From positions 12,338,001 through 12,402,000 of the forward strand of contig CM082584.2 of assembly GCA_040954595.2 (NCBI GenBank): a stretch of 64,000 nt of DNA, written 5' to 3'. The notes beneath the pieces were generated by a model. That model was not told where the DNA came from and searched no databases. It worked only from the letters and a program-made list of their open reading frames with translations. How positions within the stretch are numbered: position 1 is the stretch's first letter; every line of letters starts with the position of its first letter. This document shows, piece by piece, positions 15,001 through 31,900 of this stretch. Position numbers and translations under genes: made by a program. This DNA is from Balanoglossus misakiensis (taxonomy: Eukaryota; Hemichordata).

Positions 15001-18000
15001 CAGTTTAGACTTAGCTTTCTGAAGCAGTGGCGGCGCTGTATCACTTCTATTTCTCTTCATTTCCATTGTCACCATTGACAGGATTCACCATGGATTTCAG
15101 TTAATTTAGATGGCACAGTGTGCCTTCCAGAACTTGAAAATGACTGTTTGGTCCATATTTAAGACAACGTTTATAACGACGCACACTTTTTCAAACAAGG
15201 GAGCACATTCAGTTCACATCTGGTATGAACTTGAAACCACCCATAATAAATTTGCAAACCATATCTATTTCTTTAATTTGATATTCTCTTACCACCTTCT
15301 GGACATGATGTTGCTTCGTGCGTTAATGCTTTAAGTCAATCCAATTAGGCGTAATGTACGTATCGTTCGAACAAAGCCTTGCATATTTTGACCACAACAC
15401 ATCAAAGATAGACCTCTACGAGTCCAAGGTTTTTCATATCACAAGGCAGATCCGTGGACAATGTGAGGCTGTGCGCAGAAAACTGTGGGTGATAACGTGA
15501 ACGTCGCCAGTAGTTGAACTGGGCATAAGTTAGAAGTTTATTAAGGATATAAATTATGTTTCCCGCTGGGGAAAGCTTTCTTGGTTTACGACGAGTCATC
15601 ATCGTTCCTGAATATATCACTTCTCATATTATACAATAGCCATCCATCACGGTGACACGAAGAAGCTCCTATAGAATATTGAAGATTCTGCTAAAATGAA
15701 ACCTCTATAAGGCGTTTGCCAACCGTTACGTGACGTGACGCGACATTTATTGATAACTGTGGGTGTGATTGATAAGAACAAATGCTATCGCGATTCAGAT
15801 GGTGTCCGCTGATATCAATCTTCTATTCTCCAAAGCGAGCACAAGACTCGCAGTCAGATTGTCTGTATATACGTAATTTTAGATTTGGGGGATTTGTTTG
15901 GTAATTTGTAAATTATTCACGGGCGCTTATCAAATACAATCTTTCCGCCATGTTGAGGGTATCTACAATTATTTCAGAACATGTCAGCGCGATCTTAATT
16001 CAACCTGTTTGGTGACACTTCCAAGTCACATCTATTGCCATTTGGCTTTGTCCAGCAAGTTAAAAGTTTGTCCAAAAACTAATTACCTATAGCAATCAAC
16101 CGAGACCTCGCACATCCATAAAACATGTTGCGCACATTCAAGTTTGGAGTAAAATGACTTGGTATACGTCTGTCGGGCTCATACACTCGTCATATCATTT
16201 GCCTTTGAAAGTGATGTGCTCATATTGTCCGTGAATTCTAAGGGACTGGTGTTTGTATGTGTAACAAGACCACAACGCGATCAGATTCCAACACGATGAC
16301 TGTGTCATCTTTAGTGCAAAAAATCTCTAATGTAAGACACTAATGGACATACTATATTGGTTACTGAGATACGCTACAATAATGAGTTGCCATGGTGATT
16401 TGTCACTACTGCTAGATAATGCTTTATCAAGAAGCTTGGAATTAATTTTCTTCCTGGAAAACCAAAGCATCGAATTGTATCGTGTATTTTAGTAACGAAT
16501 GTATACATGTTATATTCCGGTGGGCAACGTGGGATTATATTTCTTGGTGTAAGAACGACTTTAAGACTTTCTTCAAATCAAATTCAATAATACTGTGTTA
16601 CATGCATTTGGGATTATATAATCTGATTCAATACATGGAACATGTGGATATTTTGCCTTGAAAAGTCGTCCATACCGCTAAAGATTAAAGGTTATCAAAT
16701 GTCATCATTTTTGGAGATATCATTTTCCTGTTGATCTGATTTGCCGGCAATTACTGATCTTGCTTCTGTTCAAAAACATCTCAATTTCTCCATCAGTCTT
16801 AACGTGTTGCTGGTACATACCCAAGGTTCCTGACCTTCCAGTATCAAATGCGAGGACTATGAAGACCGAAAGAATCATTTTTATAGCTCAGTAATAAAGC
16901 AAAGTATTGTACTGTAAGTTCTATAGAAACTCTAACAATGTAGGTTCATTTTGCGAATATTCTTAAACACAGCAAATGATCCATTTGAATTCACACTGCA
17001 TGTAATGCGGAATGGGTTATCATGTTTTGTATATAACACATCAAGAGACATCAAACGTCTGATATCTGCGAATGAATTTCAAGCTTGGGTGACATTCTTT
17101 CGTCATTATCAAGTCAACTTTGCAATTAACAGAAATGTGCCTTATCACTGAGCGGTTGGGGGAAATAGGAAAACGTTCAAAACGGACACCTGAGTGAGTT
17201 TTCAATTTGCACATACTAGATCAGTGTGCCTAGTAGATTCTGTTTACGGCTTCTCCTTTTCAAAAAAAAAGTTACGTGAATGATCAACTGTAGGCAGGCT
17301 TCCAATTCTTGAAGGTCTCTCGACAATTTGGAAGAGATAAGACATTGCTAGTCTTCAAATGAAGTATCATCGAGTCAAAAAGTGGATTCCCGTAGCAGAC
17401 GGTAGCCAACTAAACGCTTTGAAGTCTCCGACTTATTGACGTATTTTCGTCCTTGTCGCTGGTTTAGAACCATCATTAGGCTTCCTCCTAGTGATCTGCT
17501 GAACAGCATGGGTTGTCGATTAATCATGCACTCGACAGAATATCACACTATGATTTGTCTTTCACCGTGCGACCCGGCTTTTAACGTTTGATTCCTAGCC
17601 GCAAAATGCAGTGCGCCATGATCGTTAAGGGTTTTCATACGATAGTAATTACCCCGGAAGGACAATTTTTGTTATTCAAGGCTGTATTTCCGGTGCAGCG
17701 TTGATTTATGTACGTCATTACCTGTCTATTAAGAATGAAAGGTGAAATGTAATTTCTTTAAGGTCAGTCTTATCACCAGCATAAGATAAGTATTCCTTTC
17801 TTCGGCTGTCTTTTAGTGTTTTTTGAGGGAATTTTAGTTTCGTTTCTGTGAGAAACAAAACTGATAATACACGAAAGTTTATTTACAAGAGTAGGTACTT
17901 TAATGATATCAAGTGTCCGTTCACAAAAGCAGAGAACTGCCAATTCCTTTATAAAAGATAATAACATATATTAATTATTATGCACTACTGCATTGTAGAG

Positions 18001-21000
18001 TACTTCAGCGGGATAAATCTGTATGTCATAAAGTTTTCTTGAAGCTTAAACAATATCTAACCTCGCAAGATCTCGCGGGTCTCTGTGTGTTAACAATTTT
18101 TCCATTTAACTTCCCCTCATTACTGGTCTTACAAATGATGCCCCTTTATGTTGCTTTCATTAAAGCGTGCATGGATCTTGTTTGGCTATTTAGTCTAAGC
18201 CCAGCATTCATTTCCCTGCAGACACAGTCCTAGATGAGTCCAGGCATTTTCAGGTGGTGGGGCAGTTAAGGTGAGCTCCACAATGCACAGGGACATGTTC
18301 ATATAGCTAGATTAATTAAACTCGTAGCCGGCAGTTATAGGTCAGCTGTGAAATGAAATATTTCGGAAGTGAGAAAGTCAAGGTCAACATTTTGCAGTAG
18401 ATTATGAGGTAAATAATTGATTATTAGTAGTGACAGCGACAATTATAGCCAGGTCAGGTGAGACTGTGACGTGGCAAAGGCGGAACAAACTATAATAGGA
18501 GCGAACTTGTAATCCACTTCGATTTTGGACACACACGTAGAAGGAAGTAGAGAAATAAAATATTCAGAAGAAGACAATTCCATCTTTTGGGTTTATCAAT
18601 TTTCAGCGTATCAATATTTCAGACGGCAACTGCGTTATTGAACAACAGCTTTTTTGTGATTAGTAAATAGACCATAAATTCACTGTAAGAGATTCCCAGT
18701 TTGCACAGGCAGAACATTAAATTGTAGTTGACAGGAACCCGCCATAAATCAATCCTTAAATGGAGATTTTTTTCTCTCGCGGTCGATGACAATGATGCAC
18801 ACAATTTAACGTACCCATCCTTGAACCCAGAGGACAGGAGTGGCATCTTCTAATCCCGCGAACGGCGGCAGCTTCTTCCGGATTCTTTGTCGCTCGTTCT
18901 CAGGTGGCCCTCCCGACAAGCCGGGGCAGCATCAATCTTCGTAGGAGATAAAAGCAGTCGCTGACCTCAGCAGAAGTACAGGGGGGTCGCCGGAACAAGA
19001 ATTTTAATAGAGACAGGGAACCATTTCTCAGGCAAATAAGATGTATCTAGCTCTGGAGAGCATAATGTTATACTCTGGCTATAGTTTTCTCTGTCGTGGC
19101 CCATCATGATCTAACATCAAGGTTAATGTGCAACCAATCTTGACAGTTTATAGTTTAGCAAAAGCGTGTAAATCACTGATGTATAGCGTCAGAGACTCAG
19201 CATCTTTTTGTCGCCAATAGAGATTAAATGTAATCGCTTTAACTTATGTCAGGATGCATGAATTCATCAGGAGATGTAGCTGCATGTTTTACACCCAAAC
19301 TTAGTAATACATAGAAATGTAAATACATGGAATTTACTGTATTCCAATGAAGATTACCTGTTCTGTGCACTCACATGGAATTGAATCGGTACCGAATTTG
19401 TCTAAACATTCGCACAAAACTTCGCAATGTGAATCCCTACCATTCTTGTCGTTCTTAAAGCACACATTGAGTTTACTTGTAATTGAGAAAGTGCTAGTCT
19501 ATAGTGGCAATTTCTATCATCTTGGTGCTGGGCGTTGGACAGTACTTTGTACCACGGCTTGTCATGTGTCATTGTCAGGAGTTGAATTATGTGCCCTAAA
19601 AGACGAAGAATATCACATCTAAATCATATATTGTATAGGATGTTGGAATGTCATCCGGGAATACTATTGGAACTTTCATATATCGCATATTAATAAAATT
19701 TTACTCTGTGGCCTGCAGAGAGCAATTAAACTACTGCGACTTTCCGATTTTTCCGTGATTGATAATCGCCTCGTAAAATATTGAAATTTTCTCATTTTCG
19801 GTGAAATTTTATTTGTTGACAATGCATCAAAATATCAGTAGCGTATTTTTCAGGAATGAGATATTGCATTATTAGCTGACCAATTCTCATGATTAACTCA
19901 GCGTAAATGAAACCAGGACTGTTATATTGAACTCTATATTGCCGTTTCCAATTTTACGTTAATCGTATCGGAATGAGAGCGATATATTCACATTCCGCCG
20001 GTTTCCTAATTATTGTACGAGTCGGGTAGGCAGAACATGGGTCAACGGTTACAGTGCGGTGATGTGCGCAGACGCTGCCTAAGTTGTGCGGAAGTCGCGT
20101 TGGCGTAGCTAATTTGCATGAATGTCCCGTATAAAAATCACGCCGCCCAATCAAAGGAGGGCAAGATTTCTTCTGATTAAAGTGTCGTTGTGCATGTCCA
20201 GATTGGAACACTGTCAGAAGGCTTAGCTCAAGCTTTTTTCCCCTGTATTTTAACATGTGAAGTGTCGAGACAGTATTTATTGTGTGTTTATTAAGTGGTT
20301 AGTTCAAAATGGCATGTTATGAACGCCATCTGGCATCGACGTGAATGGTGAAAAGCGGTGGATTGAAGTTGTTGAGAAATTCAACATTTCAGCAAAATCC
20401 GAGATGTCAAATCTGATCACCTGATGCGCAATCTGCACAAGCACTATTAAGCGTTACGGACTTCCAGTGTGAAAGGAGAGTTCCTGTTCATGTTGCCTGT
20501 TAATATTCTATTGCTGTGTTAGGGAACAAATAAGTCGATGCAAGTCACATGTAGCCGCAATAGAAATTCTCTGTCGCTCTATTGTTGGCGCAAATGACCG
20601 AGGTGGGTCCAGGAGAAAATCGCGAACAAAGTGTTGACAGGTTTCAGCATGTTGAGTTGGCACCGCTCGGGTAATAGAGCAATTTCGCAGGGCAAACAAG
20701 CCAGCGTACTAGCTGTCACCATTCATCCCCGTCCAATTACAATGCCAATTCCCATTGCACGGCTCACCGGCGAGGATAGCGATCAAAACCAACAACGCCA
20801 AATAGTGGCAAATTAAATGCATATGGAGACTTTGAGGAGAATTTATGGCCACGAAATTGCTTCTACGTGATTGCCTTGTCTTGAATAGTATGATGTGTGC
20901 ACACAGGTCCTCCAGAATCTTAATGGTGAAAATATACCTGATTGGCAAATGCGATTGGCATGCTAATGAGAAATTTATGCCGTTGAACTCGAAATGTCGA

Positions 21001-22312
21001 GTGTCTATTTGTAGGGCGTCTGAAAACTAGCGATTTGTCCGTTGACACTGTTGCAGCGGCAGGTGATCAGATGGCGTGGAATGGTGGAAATCTTCATTAA
21101 CGTTGTTTCTCAATTGGAACGTAAAACAAGCAACAGTGTTCTCGTTGCTATATCCCTAATGTCGTTACGACTTACAGTTTACAAGGTGTGTTATCTCAAG
21201 GCTTAAAATCACGTTTCGGCATAAGCAAACCCCTCCGCTAAGAGCCTGTCCTTTTTAAACACGAGCGCTTGCAATTCGCGGAAGATATAATTCGTTAAAT
21301 TTGTTGGGTTCCTTTAAGGGCACGTAGCTTTATTGAATACAAAAACACCATCTTGGGAATTGACTTACTTATTTGAGGTGCGAATAACCTCAACCATTTC
21401 GTACAAGAACACATATTCTTATTACCATTGCGTGAAGTAGTCCAGGAAACAGGATACATGAAGTGGCGCACATGACCAATTTACTCATCTTTTTCAATTC
21501 CGTTCATATTTCACAGTATTCATTTCCGCCTTCGTCTCCTTCTAACTGATTTGCTTTTAAACAACATCTACTGGCGATTCCTTGAGAAGTTGTGAGCGCA
21601 CTGAAATAGTACCTATACGACGGCAGTACCGCCATCTTTAGCAGGTCGCCATCTTGCACGGACACTCTACCAATATTCATCAGTTTTTGTATACATGTAC
21701 TAACGTCACACATAGTTAACCTTTAAATTTCGTAAAACCCAGAAGGCATCACGCTCGTCTATAATTTTTATCGGTTTATTGCTTTTAGTCATTTTGACCT
21801 TTTGATATATTGTTTTTGACCCTTTTCTGTTCTCTGCATGAACCTTCGCTGTTTTTCGCAAATGACACAACGTGAAAAGTAAATGTTGTTGTCTACGTCG
21901 GGATCACGGACTAACAGGCAATATTTAATATCCCGCTTTTGATTATTTTTACTTGTTCACGGTTATTTTCATGATAGGATGAGCATGTGTACATTAAATT
22001 CTAACTGTGACACACAGGTCAAATTGAATGCTAGTCCAATCATTGCGGCAGGCACTATGCCGTCACAGCTCCTGTTTAACGGGTGAGCAGTTGGTCACAA
22101 CCGCCGTACAAATTGATTGCCACGTTGACCTCCCTAGCATAATCAAATCCTCCCAATGTAGCAATGACCTTTAGCTTGATAAAAGACAAACCAATCATAA
22201 TCAATCAAACATGGTAGACGAAATGGACTGTAATTGCTAATCAATCTTCAATACAGTGACAAAAAGGTGAAAATGAGCATAAATTGAGTTACCATGGATA
22301 TTGATGTATTCA
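1..22312. other. Interval without a supportable gene
   Basis: The longest open frames here (about 159 codons at 13911-14390 plus, 130 codons at 14454-14846 minus) match no family I know, and ORFs of this size are expected by chance in 64 kb at this base composition. Short tracts include C10 at 8922-8931 and CA repeats near 12725-12738. A possible promoter at about 7908-7953 and a weak split-gene candidate at 5035-5374 are treated as findings. Small unrecognised exons could still be present. Confidence 0.5.
7908..7953 (+). promoter_or_regulatory. Cluster of CRE-like and NRF1-like sites
   Basis: TGACGTAA (7908-7915) and the full palindrome TGACGTCA (7920-7927) are followed by TGCGCAAGCGCA (7942-7953), one base off the NRF1 palindrome. 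Both site classes are typical of animal promoters. No downstream coding exon that I recognise confirms a gene. Confidence 0.25.
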
Positions 22313-28236
<5,924 letters not shown>

Positions 28237-28242
28237 TTTATT
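28237..28242 (-). terminator. Candidate poly(A) signal AATAAA for the peptide gene
   Basis: This is the first canonical AATAAA that I see on the minus strand after the stop codon, about 530 nt downstream. It would give a 3' UTR of roughly 550 nt. The interval between shows no other coding sequence I can support. Confidence 0.5.
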
Positions 28243-28771
28243 AATTCCTCGCTCATTTGCATATTTTGACAATATACGCCTATAGTAATGGAATGCTATT
28301 CCGAATCAATGTTACAACTCAGCAAAAGTATAGTTACACAAGTTTATGTCAAGTGCTGAACAGATCCAGTCTGAAATGGAACATGCGTGTGGTATTTGCA
28401 TACTGTACAAAATTCTGCTGATGGTCGTAGATACTGGCCGGAAGTGACAAAAAACTTCCCCATTTCAGACTTGACGTGTGAGCACCAAGCGATATGTACA
28501 TGCCTTTTACACCTCTTTGTACATGCGGAATGTTTATCACAAAAATGTACAGACTTGTCTCGACTACGAAATGAGTTAAAACGACACAGAAAGTAAAAGT
28601 AATCGACGAAAAACAAAAGTCCGAAATCATCCTTTTTTCAACTGGGTGGAAGTTTCTCAATTGCGCCGGAGTACAATGCTACTGTGTTGTGTAAAAGTTC
28701 TCTGAATACGGTTAATAACGTGAAACGAAAAGGCCAGCCATAATTCCCGGGGGCTCTAGAAGGAAACAAAA

Positions 28772-28992
28772 TCAAATTTCCGCGTCAAAATTAGGAAGAA
28801 TCTTGGCGTCTTCGGACATCAGATGTTGCAGGACGTCTGTGCGCATGCCCATGTCTTCGAGCTGAGCACAGCCATCCAGGCATCTATCACTGAGGTTCTT
28901 ACAGCTGGACAAGCAAACCGATTGGCCACCCTTTTCGTCGCACGAAGCTGCACATTCTTCGACGTCGCCAGTGCAAAGAAGTGTGTAGCAAT
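28772..28992 (-). CDS. Coding exon 17: eight-cysteine C-terminal domain and stop
   Basis: 221 coding nt from an acceptor with a very long pyrimidine tract (CT-rich, then ...TCTCTTAG) to a TGA at 28774-28772. It encodes residues 171-243. Cysteines lie at 172, 177, 184, 188, 197, 201, 208 and 212, spaced C-x4-C-x6-C-x3-C-x8-C-x3-C-x6-C-x3-C. The three CX3C pairs (CAASC, CLSSC, CLDGC) fit cysteines one helical turn apart, as in disulfide-linked helical hairpins. Residues 213-243 are acidic and cysteine-free. I do not recognise the fold. Eight cysteines in a secreted protein suggest four disulfides; this is inference. Confidence 0.9.
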
Positions 28993-31900
28993 CTAAGAGA
29001 CAGATTGAGAGAGAGAGAGATCAATTTATATGTCATATACACAGGTTTTGTCGAGATGATGAAAACGTGGCTTTTAATGTCAACTTTAAATGAAACAAAC
29101 ATATGGAAATTATTCATCACCGTTCCACTTTCACTCGGCACAGAGTGACATCATACCACTTACCTAGAATAACCCCTGACCGTATTAGAGTTGTCCTGAT
29201 GACTTCATCAGCTATAGGTGCGAAGGAAAAAATAAACGAAAGAATTAACAATTATAAATCCACCGCAATTAAATATTGAGACAGCAAAATAGCACTCTTG
29301 ATTAACTTGAAAACTCAAACTGACAAAAATGTTGTGCAGTTTGTCCATCATCACTCAACTGAACAGCGCCGCCATACATGTATCTTTAAAGGCATCATTA
29401 CCTACGAGAATCCAGTTAATGTTCACTTGGGTGGCCACGCGGAAAAAAAGTGTGCCACCCTATGGTCATTAGAAACATAGACGCATTGCCTATAATTAAT
29501 GGAGTTTACCACTAGCTAGTGTGTCATAGAATCTAACACTTCACAGAATCACGTGACTGTATCTAACACCACCAAGACTTGACGCCATATAACACAGAAA
29601 GGAAAGAAAAAAGATTGGTCTTACTTAGAGCCCGTACCCTTGTCGGCATCTTTCTTCTCTACCCAGAACACTGCAATAGAAGACAACACAATGTAAACAT
29701 CAGAATCCGTGTTTTTATTCAACTGATCAGATTAGTTATATGGGGGCGCCACACTGGCCTATATTGCCGATTAGGCATGTGTCATTTTATATCTGATCTC
29801 AAGTATTTCTTTGTCTCGAAGATGGATTTAAGTGTTTGTTCACTGTCATTCAAAGTAAATGGCACATTCAAAATCTCAGTTATGAGGTAGGAGCTGTTCA
29901 TGATTCCCTGTCCTATTTTTCAACGAATAGCCCTAGTGGTTTGAAATATAGTTGAGATATTACCTCTTTTATCCTTGTCATCTAGAAAGAAGAAAGAGAA
30001 TAATGGATGAGTTCGAATTCTATTTCTTTCGTTTCCAGGCAAATCTCATGACATGCTATCAATATTTCCTTTATCGGGCAGATGATTAACTGCTCTTTGA
30101 CAAGTCTTATCCAACCTGTTTGCTTTTTGAATGTACATCATAATGAAGATTTACTGTATTTTTTTTAGATCTTCCTTTGGTGAAATTCATCAATTGCTTT
30201 GGTAAATGTTAGTGTTTCCGATTAACATGCTCTCTACGGGGCTGATACATGACAGCAGCGACAAAGCGTTTTCAATAGAGTTCACAGAATGAATACAGTG
30301 GGGAGATAAATGATAAAATATGATGTTTGCTTAAACATCGTGGGCATCGTTAAAGACACTCAATATAATTTTTATGGGTGCAGTTAAGTTGTAAAGCATA
30401 AATGGTGTTGCATAAATGAAATGGAAATTGAGGATTAGAGTAAGTGTTGTCTCACGAGACACCACATTTCATATTAATCAGCTTTCTAGGAGAAACAAGA
30501 TTATTATAATTTAAAGACACCTCCAAGAATGTAACTCAGACAACTTACCATCAGAGGCTTTTTTCTGCACCCAGAATACTTGAATTGGAAAAGAATTCAA
30601 AAATGTAGTTTAATTATGGGCATTATGGAGAAAGTAGGCTCAGTCTGTAATGAGCATTAATTTAAAACATCACCCATACCCTTGTGATTTCTGTTGTTAT
30701 TCTAAAAAAAATTAAATTACTTAGTTTCGAGTTGAATCTCACAAAATTGAAGTTCATTATAGAGAATATGGTCATTCAAATTCGTGGATTTGCCTGGAAA
30801 TATTTTCTTTCGATATGATGTAATTAAGCCTAACTCCTAAATCATTGATGTTTGTCGTACCAAACTAGGTCGTCCAAACCATGCGAACACAGAACTAATT
30901 AGAAACTACCTGGGCGTAAACCCCGAACTGAATAACGGTATTAAATTATTAGATATGCAATTACAGAGTAATTATTGTTCAATTTTAACATGTAAATTGT
31001 CCAACGCGGCCGAATATTATTTTAGCTTTGCAGAAGTGTTGGTCAAGTACATGAATAATGAACTACGTACCCCTTTTATCTTGGTCGCCTGAAATCAAGA
31101 AGAGCATTTAGTTATATTTGTGTAGAGAACGTGAGCGTGAGAGGATAGTTTGTACGGGTTAATGGAAACGAAAATTTGATACACTGTAATTTAAATATTA
31201 GTAAATGAATGAATACTTTCATATTTTGATGGTAAAATTCTCTTACCTGTCGCGCTGGCATCTTTTTTGTCAACCCAGAAAACTGCAATACGAAAGATAG
31301 AAAAACATTACTGTGGACTTTCTTTGGACCTACGCCTGTGGGACTTTCGTGTTTACACCCACACATCACTATGAGACAAATTCTAAACTGGTAATTTCTA
31401 TCATCAGAAACTATTTAAAACTTACCTCTCTTGTCTTTGTCATCTGAAGATATTGATTATGTGTGGGAGAAAAAAAGAACAATGAGTGAATTTGGATTGT
31501 GAAATTAAATATGTGTAGAATTGATAATACCTTTACGTCTTAGTTTCTAGAATATGTGGACAGCTCATTGGTATAAAAGATCATGCATTCATTCATTTAT
31601 TCATTCATTCATTCATTAATCGGAGGGACTCTGGTATTTAAAATAAAACAACATACCTGCTTTCGCGTCTTTCTTGTCGACCCAGAAAACTGCCGATGAA
31701 CAAAAACAAGGGCGATTAATAGTAATGCATCATTAATAGTTAAATATGTCTTCTCTATCACTCGCATAAAATCACCCCACATGGCAATTTCTTTAGTTTG
31801 TTTTTATGTTTTATTGAATATAAAATAGTCAAATTAATATATAATTAACTAGAATGTCACCCTTACCTCTTTTCGCCGCATCTGATGCAAAACAAAACAA

